A stretch of 48,882 bases of DNA from JAENVT01 sp031404635 (lineage in GTDB: Bacteria; Actinomycetota; Acidimicrobiia; Acidimicrobiales; Ilumatobacteraceae), in the NCBI GenBank assembly GCA_031404635.1, contig JANNHY010000340.1, forward strand, positions 1 through 48,882, in the 5' to 3' direction. The notes beneath the pieces were generated by a model. The model did not search any database. It saw only the letters and a program-made list of their open reading frames with translations, and was not told where the DNA came from. Position numbers and translations under genes: made by a program. Within the stretch, counting starts at the first letter, position 1. The number at the start of each line of letters is the position of its first letter. Of this stretch, positions 15,937-23,657 are shown piece after piece.

Positions 15937-16491
15937 ATGACGTTTACTCAAGGTCCGATCCACGAACGCAGCGACATCATCGTCCAGTCGCCAGCGGCGG
16001 CCGTGGTCGAAGTTCCAGTCGGGGGCCGGATCGCCGTACCCGCCGGCCCGGTCGCCGGCGGACAGGTTCGCAGCTCCTACGCGTCGCGCACCGCGCCCGA
16101 CGCGATCATCGCCGCAATCGTCGGCCTGGTGATACTGGTCATCGGGCTGATCGCGATCGTTCGCAATGGCTTCGGCACGCCGCTGTCAGACTCGCGCCTC
16201 GAAGTGCTCGGCTTCACCCACACCACCGTGCTGGGATTGATCGAGATCGGCCTCGGCGCCGCCTTGCTGATCAGCGGCGCGACTCGGTCGCGCAGCGGCG
16301 AGGTGTTGTTCGGCAGCGCGTTGGGCATCGCCGGGTTCGTTGGTGCCGTGCAGACCGAATCGTTCGTTGAGTCTCTCGCCCTCGAATCGTCGATGGCGTG
16401 GCTGGCGGTGCTGGCCGCGGTCGTCGTGGTGCTCTCGGCCCTGATGCTGCCGCGCTTTGCCAGAAATTCGACCACCATCGCTCAGATCTAG
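15937..16491 (+). CDS. Four-helix stress membrane protein, paralogue of 12101
   Basis: A 184-residue protein, MTFTQGPIHERSD at the start and NSTTIAQI at the end, matching 12101-12673 throughout. A polar Val/Pro-rich N-terminus (about 55 residues) is followed by four helices. SRTAPDAIIAAIVGLVILVI, EVLGFTHTTVLGLIEIGLG and ALESSMAWLAVLAAVVV are near-identical blocks between copies. A ribosome site (AAGGAG) lies 8 bases before the ATG. It is first in a unit with the alcohol dehydrogenase. It probably has a stress-linked membrane role; not recognised as a named family. Confidence 0.8.
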   Translation: MTFTQGPIHERSDIIVQSPAAAVVEVPVGGRIAVPAGPVAGGQVRSSYASRTAPDAIIAAIVGLVILVIGLIAIVRNGFGTPLSDSRLEVLGFTHTTVLGLIEIGLGAALLISGATRSRSGEVLFGSALGIAGFVGAVQTESFVESLALESSMAWLAVLAAVVVVLSALMLPRFARNSTTIAQI

Positions 16492-16543
16492 AACACCCAC
16501 AAGGGCGGCCAACTGCGGACGCCCTCAATGAACGGAGCATGCT

Positions 16544-17608
16544 GTGTCAAACGTTGCAACTATGGGCGCCCTCGTCTACCACGGTCCTGACTCGAAGGCG
16601 TGGGAGCAGGTCCCCAAGGCGGTCATCATCGACGACACGGATGCGGTCGTGCGTGTGGACGCAACCACGATCTGCGGGACTGACCTGCACATCCTCAAAG
16701 GCGACGTCCCCGCCGTGACGGACGGGCGCATACTCGGCCACGAAGCTGTCGGCACCGTCGAAGAGGTCGGTTCTTCGGTGAAGAACGTCAAGCCCGGTGA
16801 CCGAGTCCTCGTATCGTGCATCACGGCCTGTGGTGCGTGCAGGTTCTGTCGTGAAGCCCGCTACGGGCAGTGTGTCGGCGGCGGAGGCTGGATCTTGGGT
16901 CACCTCATCGACGGCACGCAGGCCGAGTTCGTGCGAGTGCCGTTCGCCGACACCTCGACGTATCCGATGCCTGCTGATGCGGCCGACGAAGACATCTTGA
17001 TGCTGTCCGACATCTTGCCCACAGGCTATGAGATCGGCGTGCTCAACGGCTGCGTGCGACCCGGAGACGTGGTCGCCGTGGTCGGCGCAGGCCCGATCGG
17101 GTTGTCGGCCATGATGGGCGCGCGGCTGTTCAGCCCCAGCCACATCGTGGCCATCGACCTGGCCGACAGCCGCCTCGACGCGGCGAAGATGTTCGGTGCC
17201 GATGTGGTTGTCAACAACGGCCGCCAGGACGCCCTCGAAGTGGTGCGGGAGCTCACGGGTGGTCTCGGCGCCGATGTCGCCATCGAGGCGGTCGGCATCG
17301 CCGCGACCTTCGAGCTGGCCACGACGTTGATCCGCCCGTGCGGACACGTCGCCAACGTTGGCGTGCACGGCACGCCGGCAACGTTGCACCTCGAGGACCT
17401 GTGGATCAAGGACGTGACGATCACCACCGGCCTCGTCGACACGTACTCCACGCCGACGCTGCTGAGGTTGACGACCAGTCATCAGCTCGATGTCGCCCGA
17501 TTCATCACTCATCATTTCGCGATGAAGGACTTCATCGCCGCCTACGACACGTTCGCACATGCGGGCGATACCGGTGCGCTCAAGGTGGTCATCACTCCCG
17601 CGGGATAG
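16544..17608 (+). CDS. Zinc-dependent alcohol dehydrogenase
   Basis: A 354-residue medium-chain dehydrogenase. The catalytic zinc site is ICGTDLHILKGD with GHEAVGTVEE. The structural zinc Cys residues are in the segment CGACRFCREARYGQC. The Rossmann fold carries VVGAGPIGLSAMMGARLF and an acidic cofactor residue in IVAIDLADSRLD, pointing to NAD. It resembles secondary-alcohol dehydrogenases of the Tdh/Adh group. The GTG start is 52 bases after the membrane-protein stop. A 6-base hairpin (AGGGCG at 16502, CGCCCT at 16520) lies in that gap and could attenuate read-through from the stress promoter. Confidence 0.9.
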   Translation: MSNVATMGALVYHGPDSKAWEQVPKAVIIDDTDAVVRVDATTICGTDLHILKGDVPAVTDGRILGHEAVGTVEEVGSSVKNVKPGDRVLVSCITACGACRFCREARYGQCVGGGGWILGHLIDGTQAEFVRVPFADTSTYPMPADAADEDILMLSDILPTGYEIGVLNGCVRPGDVVAVVGAGPIGLSAMMGARLFSPSHIVAIDLADSRLDAAKMFGADVVVNNGRQDALEVVRELTGGLGADVAIEAVGIAATFELATTLIRPCGHVANVGVHGTPATLHLEDLWIKDVTITTGLVDTYSTPTLLRLTTSHQLDVARFITHHFAMKDFIAAYDTFAHAGDTGALKVVITPAG

Positions 17609-17643
17609 CGAATGGATGACATCGCGCCGCGCAACCAGCGCCG

Positions 17644-18069
17644 CTATTGTGCCGCCGTCCGTCGCCGACGACAGCGAATGCTCACCAGGCCGTCGGTTCT
17701 GTCGCTGGCGATGTGGTCCATGAGATGACGGACGATGCCCAGACCGCGGCCAGAAGCCTGGTCGGCGCCGGCGACGGTCCATGTGTCGGGTTGGAATACT
17801 TGATCGGTAGCAGTCGACGTTCCGCCTACAACTTCGACCTCCCACCACTCAGGGTCTGCAACGTCGACGCAGATCACCAGACGGGATCCATTGCCATGTT
17901 CGATGATGTTGGTGGCCAGTTCGCTGACGACCAGCTCGTAGTCGCTGATCACGCGGGTCGAAGCTCGGTGCTGGCGCAGTATCTCGGCGACAAACTGGCG
18001 TGCAGCGCGTGCGTTCGTAGGGACGGCCTCGAACGTGCGCTCCTCACGATCGCTCGCACCCACGTTCAT
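17644..18069 (-). CDS. HATPase anti-sigma factor (RsbW-like)
   Basis: A 141-residue GHKL ATPase-fold protein. It has the RsbW N-terminal strand (TFEAVPTNARAARQFVAEIL), the N-box YELVVSELATNIIEHGNGSR and the lid glycines in ASGRGLGIVRHLMDH. The Asn in TNIIEHG needed for Mg-ATP is present, so serine kinase activity is plausible. ATG 18069 fits both the family and the promoter, whose -10 ends 9 bases upstream, giving a nearly leaderless message. It diverges from a SpoIIE phosphatase; together they would set the phosphorylation of a STAS protein in opposite directions. Confidence 0.84.
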   Translation of the reverse strand: MNVGASDREERTFEAVPTNARAARQFVAEILRQHRASTRVISDYELVVSELATNIIEHGNGSRLVICVDVADPEWWEVEVVGGTSTATDQVFQPDTWTVAGADQASGRGLGIVRHLMDHIASDRTDGLVSIRCRRRRTAAQ

Positions 18070-18077
18070 GCCTGCTG

Positions 18078-18103
18078 ATACCCCCGTCGGCGACGCACGA
18101 AAC
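18078..18103 (-). promoter_or_regulatory. SigF/SigB-type promoter of the RsbW-like gene (near leaderless)
   Basis: Minus strand GTTTCG (18103-18098), 14-base spacer, GGGTAT (18083-18078). The start codon at 18069 begins 9 bases after the -10. A stress sigma factor driving an anti-sigma gene would form a negative feedback loop. Confidence 0.72.
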
Positions 18104-18193
18104 CTCGCGATTGAGGGTTCGTGCCGGTGGCGTCGGCGTAGTAGGGTCGCGCGGGTCGAACGTAGTCGACACCGGACGCCGGAGCGCAGATCT

Positions 18194-19933
18194 GTGGCCA
18201 TCGGGACTGCCGTCGAATCGGCTACGGTCGATGCTGTGTCCGGCTCTCAGGATGCCCTCTTGATTCACGACGTCGTCTTCCGGCGACAAGCAGAACGGCT
18301 GATGCAGCTGTCGGAGTCGCTCACCACGGCCGTTGACGAGCAACACGTCGCCGAATCCGTCTGCTCGTTCCTCATCGACACCTTTCAAGGCCGATCAACG
18401 GTAGCGCTGCGTGACAACGACGTACTTGTCATAGTTGCACTTGCCGGCTTCAGCGACCACGATGCGGCCTCGTCGCTCGGAACACGAGTGGGATTGCTCG
18501 AAGACAGTCCCATAGCCGAGGCGGCGCGCACCAACGCGCCGGTCGTGCGGACCGGCCCGGGCGACTTCGATCAGAGAAGTCCAACTCGGGGTGCACGGCG
18601 ATCCGCGGCCCGCGACCGGGCCAGCATTTCGATGCCGCTACGCGCCGACCCGACGGGACTTGCTGTCGGTGTCATGCACGTCGGCTGGGCCGCTCCGCCT
18701 CCGATCACCGAAGCGATGACCACCTTGGCTGGAACCGTGTCGTCGCTTGTCACGCTGGCACTCGCTCGCATCGCCGCCACACAGGCAGCCCACCAGGTCG
18801 AATTTCGTCATGCTCTCGACGCAATGCTTGACGATGTCGTCATCGCTCGAGCGGTGCGAGCCGACAACGGCGAAATCGTCGACTTCCTCATCGAGTTTGT
18901 CAACAGTCACCAAGCCGACGGTGCGGCGCGCGACGCCGACACCCCCGTCGGGCAACTGGTCGGCGAGATCTATCCCGAATGGCGCACGTCAGGCATGGTC
19001 GATCGGCTCCGCGATGTCGTCGAGACCGGAATTCCGTACCAGGAGGACCGTGTGCACTACGCCGACGGCACAGACGACGGTAACCGGCACCAGCGCTACT
19101 GGAGTTTGCAGGTCGCCAAGTTGGGTGACGGCTACATCGCTGCATCGCGCGACGTCACGGAAGTAGTTGCCGCGGAGGAAGCAACACGAGAGGCAGCGCT
19201 GCAGGCGGCGGCGGAGCGCACAGCGATTGGTTTGCTGCAGGCGGCCGCGCTGCCAACCACGCTTCCGGAACTGCCCGGTGTGCGTATCGCCGCAGTGTAC
19301 GAGCCGGCCGACCCACGCCAACCTGTGGGCGGCGATTGGTACGACGTCTTCGCCCTCGACGATGGGCGCGTCGCTGTGGTGATCGCCGACGTCGCCGGTC
19401 ATGGTCACCGAGCCGCTGTATTCATGGTGCAGGTCCGCAATGTCTTTCGGGCGATTGCCATCGAGCACACCGAACCTGGCGACGTGTTGATCCGCGCCAA
19501 CAATGTGACCACCCGCTTGAACGAGCCTGACGGACCGTTTGTGACGTGCTGCTACGCGGTGCTCGACGTAGGTGCGCGTACGCTGCGATGGGCACAAGCG
19601 GGCCACTTCTCGCCGCTCATCGTTGTTGCCGACGGCACGTCCATCTATCTCGCCGAGCGGCCCGGTCCACCCCTCGCGGTGTTCGAGGGGCAACGCTATG
19701 AATCGTCATCAGTCGACGTGCGCCAGGGCGATCGAGTGTTGATGTTCACCGACGGGCTGGTAGAGCGGCGACGTGAACATCTCGACATCGGCCTCGCCCG
19801 CCTCGCTGGACTTGCTGCGACTCATGCCGGGCTCGCGCCACAGGACTTCGTCGAAACGCTCGCCGCCTCCGTGACCCAGCGGTTCGACGACCTGGCGTTG
19901 GTCTGCGTCGACTTCGTCGACCAAGGTGGATAG
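18194..19933 (+). CDS. GAF-PAS-SpoIIE phosphatase
   Basis: A 579-residue cytoplasmic PP2C-type phosphatase. A GAF domain (about 40-195) is followed by a PAS-like domain (about 210-335: ALDAMLDDVVIARAVRADNG, GYIAASRDVTEV) and a SpoIIE domain (about 365-575) with GGDWYDVF, ADVAGHGH, AGHFSPLI, FTDGLVERRRE and DDLALVCVD. No membrane helix is seen, unlike the phosphatase at 5747, so it probably senses a soluble signal. The GTG at 18194 is the chosen start (GTG 18236 is an alternative); the longer frame to 18035 is Arg-rich and overlaps the divergent promoter. Substrate is presumably a STAS protein. Confidence 0.88.
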   Translation: MAIGTAVESATVDAVSGSQDALLIHDVVFRRQAERLMQLSESLTTAVDEQHVAESVCSFLIDTFQGRSTVALRDNDVLVIVALAGFSDHDAASSLGTRVGLLEDSPIAEAARTNAPVVRTGPGDFDQRSPTRGARRSAARDRASISMPLRADPTGLAVGVMHVGWAAPPPITEAMTTLAGTVSSLVTLALARIAATQAAHQVEFRHALDAMLDDVVIARAVRADNGEIVDFLIEFVNSHQADGAARDADTPVGQLVGEIYPEWRTSGMVDRLRDVVETGIPYQEDRVHYADGTDDGNRHQRYWSLQVAKLGDGYIAASRDVTEVVAAEEATREAALQAAAERTAIGLLQAAALPTTLPELPGVRIAAVYEPADPRQPVGGDWYDVFALDDGRVAVVIADVAGHGHRAAVFMVQVRNVFRAIAIEHTEPGDVLIRANNVTTRLNEPDGPFVTCCYAVLDVGARTLRWAQAGHFSPLIVVADGTSIYLAERPGPPLAVFEGQRYESSSVDVRQGDRVLMFTDGLVERRREHLDIGLARLAGLAATHAGLAPQDFVETLAASVTQRFDDLALVCVDFVDQGG

Positions 19934-19992
19934 CGATTCCCAGGCGATGCCGGTCAGACGAGATCGCCACCGGACATGAATGGCGCCGGCGA

Positions 19993-21342
19993 TCAGCCGT
20001 GTGGCCGTGCCATGGCCAAGAGCTGGTCGACCACTGATGTGGCCGTGGAGTCGAGCTGTTTCGTCTCGATCAACTCGGCCAGCGACAGGCCTTGGTCCTC
20101 GGCTTGACGCACCAGCCTGGTCGCCGCGTCGTAGCCGATTCGGGGTGCGAGCGCGGTGACGATCGCCGGCGAACGTTCGGCGTTGTGTCGCATGCGATCC
20201 TCGTCGACCTCGATACCGCGGATGCAACGAGTGTCGAGCAGCGAGGTTGCGTTGGCGAGCAGGTGAATCGACGACAATACGCTGCGAGCCGCAACGGGCA
20301 TGGCGGTGTTGATCTGCAAAGTCGACATCGTCGCGGCGAACGTGATCGTTGCGTCATTCCCGACAACTTGCGCTGCCACCTGTTGGACCATTTCGGGTAT
20401 GACGGGATTCACCTTGCCAGGCATGATGGAGCTTCCCGCCTGCAGTGCCGGCAGTTTGATCTCGGCCAGGCCCCCATTCGGGCCGGAACCGAGCAGTCGA
20501 AGGTCGCCGGCGATCTTGTGGAGGGCGATGGCGACCACCTTCAACGTCGCTCCGGCTTCGACCATCACGTCCTGGCTCGATTGCGCCTCGAAGTGGTTGC
20601 TCGCCTCGGTGAAGGTGAACCCTGTTCGTAAGGTCAACCTCTGCGCAACGATCGAGCCGAACCGGTCGGGTGCGTTCAGACCCGTGCCGACCGCCGTTCC
20701 TCCAAGGGGCAGCTCGGCTAGGCGGTGCAGAATCGCGTGGATGCGACTGGTCGACAACTCGATGCTCCGAGCCCACCCACTGACCTCCTGCCCGAAGGTC
20801 ATCGGCACCGCGTCCATCAAGTGCGTTCGCGCCATCTTGACCGTGTTCACGTGGCGAGCGGAGACGTCGCCCAATGACAGCCGAAGCGAGTCGAGAGCCG
20901 GCAGGAGCGTGGTGGTGAGCTGCAGCACGGCGGCGATCCGGGCTGCCGACGGGAAAGCGTCGTTCGACGACTGCGAGGCGTTGACGTGATCGTTCGGGTG
21001 CACGGCTTCGCCAAGTATCTCTGACGCTCGCTGAGCGATCACCTCGTTCAGGTTCATGTTGGTGCTCGTGCCCGAGCCGGTCTGGAAGACATCGACGGGG
21101 AACTGATCGGACATAGCTCCGCCAATGACCTCTTCCGCGGCCTGACGGACAACAGCGCCGATCGGCGATGGGATGACGCCAAGCTCGCTGTTGACTGTCG
21201 CACATTCCGCCTTGATCATGGCCAGCGCTTCGATCATGGTCTGCGGGATTCGTTCGCCGGACACGGGGAAGTTGTCAATGGCGCGCTGGGTCTGCTCCCC
21301 CCAGCGATGAGGCGCGGGTGCTCCTGCCGAGGCCGTGGTCAT
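19993..21342 (-). CDS. fumC: Class II fumarate hydratase
   Basis: A 449-residue enzyme of the fumarase/aspartase superfamily that hydrates fumarate to malate in the citric acid cycle. Signature residues: GSGTSTNMNLNEVIAQRA, HVNASQSSNDAFPSA, ARTHLMDAVPMTFGQE and the mobile catalytic loop GSSIMPGKVNPVIPEM. THLMDA rather than an aspartase-type sequence favours fumarase. A strong ribosome site (GGAGGAGG) precedes ATG 21342. It converges on the SpoIIE phosphatase and looks like an independent metabolic gene inside the stress island. The class II enzyme lacks an iron-sulfur cluster and so tolerates oxidative stress. Confidence 0.93.
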   Translation of the reverse strand: MTTASAGAPAPHRWGEQTQRAIDNFPVSGERIPQTMIEALAMIKAECATVNSELGVIPSPIGAVVRQAAEEVIGGAMSDQFPVDVFQTGSGTSTNMNLNEVIAQRASEILGEAVHPNDHVNASQSSNDAFPSAARIAAVLQLTTTLLPALDSLRLSLGDVSARHVNTVKMARTHLMDAVPMTFGQEVSGWARSIELSTSRIHAILHRLAELPLGGTAVGTGLNAPDRFGSIVAQRLTLRTGFTFTEASNHFEAQSSQDVMVEAGATLKVVAIALHKIAGDLRLLGSGPNGGLAEIKLPALQAGSSIMPGKVNPVIPEMVQQVAAQVVGNDATITFAATMSTLQINTAMPVAARSVLSSIHLLANATSLLDTRCIRGIEVDEDRMRHNAERSPAIVTALAPRIGYDAATRLVRQAEDQGLSLAELIETKQLDSTATSVVDQLLAMARPHG

Positions 21343-21393
21343 GGTTCGTACCTCCTCCGAATGGAACGATGATGACCCTATCGATGTCGATGT

Positions 21394-21419
21394 GTATGAA
21401 GTTGCAGCGTGTCGGGTAC
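21394..21419 (+). promoter_or_regulatory. Weak SigF/SigB-type promoter before the 85-aa gene
   Basis: Plus strand GTATGA (21394-21399), 14-base spacer, GGGTAC (21414-21419), about 65 bases from the expected start to ATG 21492. One mismatch to the GTTT core, exact spacing and -10. Confidence 0.52.
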
Positions 21420-21491
21420 AGCATCGACATGTGAGCCGCCGCCCGGGTGTCTATCCTTCCACGCGGCGGCGAGAACCGAAAGTGAGCTGAT

Positions 21492-21749
21492 ATGCAGAGT
21501 GCCCTGCGAAACGCCGCGGAGTCAACCGCCCACGCGCTATCGGACCTGGTCGAAGGAGCCCGCGATCGTATTGAGGACTTACCTCCGATCGGACGTGGGC
21601 GCCGGAAGCGTAAGGATAGGCGATTGCTGGCTGTGGCGATCGTGGGCGGTCTCGTGTTGGTGATGCTGATCGCTCGTCGGTGCCGCGGCGGTTGTGGTAC
21701 CGCGCCGACGCCCGGTCGCCTCGACGAAACGGGCCGCGGCGTCAGCTGA
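21492..21749 (+). CDS. Small stress-associated membrane protein (85 aa), paralogue of 8758
   Basis: An 85-residue protein with the same plan as the 81-residue product of 8758-9003: SALRNAAESTAHALSDLV, a basic stretch ending EDLPPIGRGRRKRKDRR, one membrane helix (LLAVAIVGGLVLVMLIA) and a short polar tail that here contains two Cys (RRCRGGC). About half of the first 40 residues are identical between the two. Start ATG 21492 aligns with its paralogue. Not recognised as a known family. The repeated N-terminal amphipathic region suggests membrane-surface or protein binding. Confidence 0.75.
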   Translation: MQSALRNAAESTAHALSDLVEGARDRIEDLPPIGRGRRKRKDRRLLAVAIVGGLVLVMLIARRCRGGCGTAPTPGRLDETGRGVS

Positions 21750-21775
21750 ACTGCATAGCCCAGCCTGACGCGAGT

Positions 21776-22135
21776 TCAGGTGCCGACAAGCGTGCGCGAC
21801 GTGACCTCGGCAATACCCTTGACTCGCTTCAGCCGTTGGACATGGGCGCCCGAATCCGGCCAAGCGGCGGTGGTTGTCAGCAGCGTGACGACTCCATCGC
21901 GGACCTCGACATCCTTGAGCGATGGGTCGCGTCGCAGCACCGGGTCAGAAGACACTGCGGCGCGTACCTTGGCCTCCGTTATCCATTCGGACAGGGGTCG
22001 GCGCTGTTGCTGGAGAACTGCACGACGCAGAAACTCAGACCAACGAACGACGTCTTTGCGGTTGACCCACGTGGCGGAGGCCAGCGCAGCGATCCACATC
22101 GGACGAATACGCCGGCGGACGACTCGGGGAATCAT
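21776..22135 (-). CDS. BON-domain protein
   Basis: A 119-residue protein. A BON domain occupies about 50-117 (WITEAKVRAAVSSDPVLRRD, SLKDVEVRDGVVTLLTTTA, then RVKGIAEVTSRTLV). BON domains occur in OsmY-type stress proteins and are thought to bind phospholipid. The N-terminal 45 residues are basic, with a weak hydrophobic stretch (MWIAALASATWV). It lies 21 bases after the dps gene and probably shares its stress promoter. No signal peptide is clear, so location is uncertain. Confidence 0.75.
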   Translation of the reverse strand: MIPRVVRRRIRPMWIAALASATWVNRKDVVRWSEFLRRAVLQQQRRPLSEWITEAKVRAAVSSDPVLRRDPSLKDVEVRDGVVTLLTTTAAWPDSGAHVQRLKRVKGIAEVTSRTLVGT

Positions 22136-22156
22136 GGGCTTCCTTTCATAGGTTGA

Positions 22157-22810
22157 TCACTTGTCAGCCTTGCGGGCTGCGTTGCGTCTCTTCTTCGCGG
22201 CCACCGCGCGAGCTGCATCGATGTCGGAGGCGGCACCGGCGTTGGCCATGCCCCCGGCCCAATCGGCGAGGTGGGAGCGCACGTACCAGTGGTATTTCTC
22301 GAGGATCCCGGTCTGGCCGATCAGCAGATCCTCCGACACCTTGTCGACATCGCCGGTCTGTTCAATAGCCGCACGATGATCCGTGATGACCCCTTGGTAG
22401 ACGAGGTCCAAGGCCCCGAGGTGGGACAGTGAATCGGCCCGATCAAGTCCATAATCGGCCCAGGTGCGATCGGCCACGAGTCGCCCGGGCAGAACGCTGG
22501 GCACGCCACCGAGTGTGGCAATCCGTTCTGCAAGATCATCGATCATCGCCTGCACGCCGTGATAGTGGGGGTCCAACATCTCGTGGACACTGATGAAATG
22601 CGGGCCGACCACATTCCAGTGGATGTGCTTGAGCGTGAGCGCCAGATCGAGCAGCCCGACGAGGCGTTGCTGCAACACCTCGGTGACGAGCGCCCCGTCG
22701 GCGCCGGAGAGCGTCGGCGCGGTAAAGGCTGCCCGCCGCGAGGAACTCACGTTCCGGCTGCGGTCGAGCCCGGTGGAGGCGCCGTTGCTTCGTTCGGTCG
22801 ATGATGCCAT
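22157..22810 (-). CDS. dps: Dps-family DNA-protecting ferritin-like protein
   Basis: A 217-residue four-helix-bundle protein. The inter-subunit ferroxidase ligands are visible in LTLKHIHWNVVGPHFISVHE and MLDPHYHGVQAMIDDLAERI, the family core. The C-terminal extension (about 30 residues) is Lys/Arg/Ala-rich (AARAVAAKKRRNAARKADK), as in Dps proteins that bind DNA through a basic tail. The N-terminal 40 residues are Ser/Arg-rich. It oxidises and stores iron, removing peroxide, and compacts DNA in stress. ATG 22810 follows a ribosome site (AAGGAG) and lies about 50 bases after a near-consensus stress promoter. Confidence 0.92.
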   Translation of the reverse strand: MASSTERSNGASTGLDRSRNVSSSRRAAFTAPTLSGADGALVTEVLQQRLVGLLDLALTLKHIHWNVVGPHFISVHEMLDPHYHGVQAMIDDLAERIATLGGVPSVLPGRLVADRTWADYGLDRADSLSHLGALDLVYQGVITDHRAAIEQTGDVDKVSEDLLIGQTGILEKYHWYVRSHLADWAGGMANAGAASDIDAARAVAAKKRRNAARKADK

Positions 22811-22860
22811 CAAGGGCTCCTTGCGGTGTCGGCCGCTGCACCCCGGCGGCAAATCCCCTT

Positions 22861-22886
22861 GTACCCACGTCGATGGCACGTCAAAC
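22861..22886 (-). promoter_or_regulatory. SigF/SigB-type promoter of dps
   Basis: Minus strand GTTTGA (22886-22881), 14-base spacer, GGGTAC (22866-22861). It begins 18 bases downstream of the sigma factor stop, so dps can be transcribed by itself or by read-through from the rsbV-rsbW-sigma operon. Confidence 0.74.
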
Positions 22887-22904
22887 GCAAGCCGCAGACA
22901 CTCC

Positions 22905-23657
22905 TCAGCCGGGCGGCGTTGGATCCTTTTCGAGGTGGCCCCGTAGCTCGGCCAAACTCGAGGCGATCAACCGCCCAACGTGCACCTGGCTCGTGCCGAT
23001 CTGCTCGGCAATCTGCGCTTGGCTCAGTTCTTCGAAAAACCGTAGGTACAGGATCTGGCGTTCGCGCGGGCGAAGTTTGTCCAACAATCCGGCTATGAGC
23101 TGGCGATTCAGCACTTCTTCGAGGTTCGCTTCGATGGCCGGGGTGTTTCCGCTTCCGGACGGGTCGAGGCTCTTGGAGCGGTAAGCGTTGTTCGCTTCCA
23201 GTGCTTCGATCACCGCGTCCTCGGGCAGTCTCAACCGTTCGGCGATCTCGGAAATCCGCGGAGATCTCTGCAACTCTTTCGCCAATGCCTCACCCGCCGC
23301 GTTCACCGCTGGTCGAAGATCCTTGGCACGCCGGGAGACGTGAACGCCCCACGTGTGGTCGCGGAAATAGCGGCGAAGTTCGCCCATGATGGTCGGCGTT
23401 GCGTAGGCGCCGAACGGTACGCCATGGGTCGGGTCGAACCTGTCGATGGCGTTGAGGAGGCCGATGCGCGCCACCTGCACGAGATCGTCGAACGGCTCGC
23501 CGCAGTCGGCAAATCGGCGTGCGCCACGCGTTGCGAGCCAGGAGGTCCGCTCGGCAATCTCGTCTCGCAGGCCCGTGTCACGGCTCGTTGCGTAGCGATC
23601 CAACGATTCCAGTAGCCAGCCTTCGTCGCCTTCGGGCATGCTTTGTATCGGGTTCAC
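22905..23657 (-). CDS. SigB/SigF-family sigma factor (second copy)
   Basis: A 250-residue group 3 sigma factor. Region 2 is CGEPFDDLVQVARIGLLNAI, then DPTHGVPFGAYATPTIMGEL and RRYFRDHTWGVHVSRRAKDL. Region 3 follows, and the region 4 helix-turn-helix is LRPRERQILYLRFFEELSQA, then IAEQIGTSQVHVGRLI. The GTG at 23657 overlaps the upstream stop by 4 bases, so it is translated in step with its anti-sigma gene. The gene order STAS, HATPase, sigma is that of rsbV-rsbW-sigB in Bacillus. It differs clearly from the copy at 10826, which has a Gly/Asp insert. Confidence 0.9.
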   Translation of the reverse strand: MNPIQSMPEGDEGWLLESLDRYATSRDTGLRDEIAERTSWLATRGARRFADCGEPFDDLVQVARIGLLNAIDRFDPTHGVPFGAYATPTIMGELRRYFRDHTWGVHVSRRAKDLRPAVNAAGEALAKELQRSPRISEIAERLRLPEDAVIEALEANNAYRSKSLDPSGSGNTPAIEANLEEVLNRQLIAGLLDKLRPRERQILYLRFFEELSQAQIAEQIGTSQVHVGRLIASSLAELRGHLEKDPTPPG

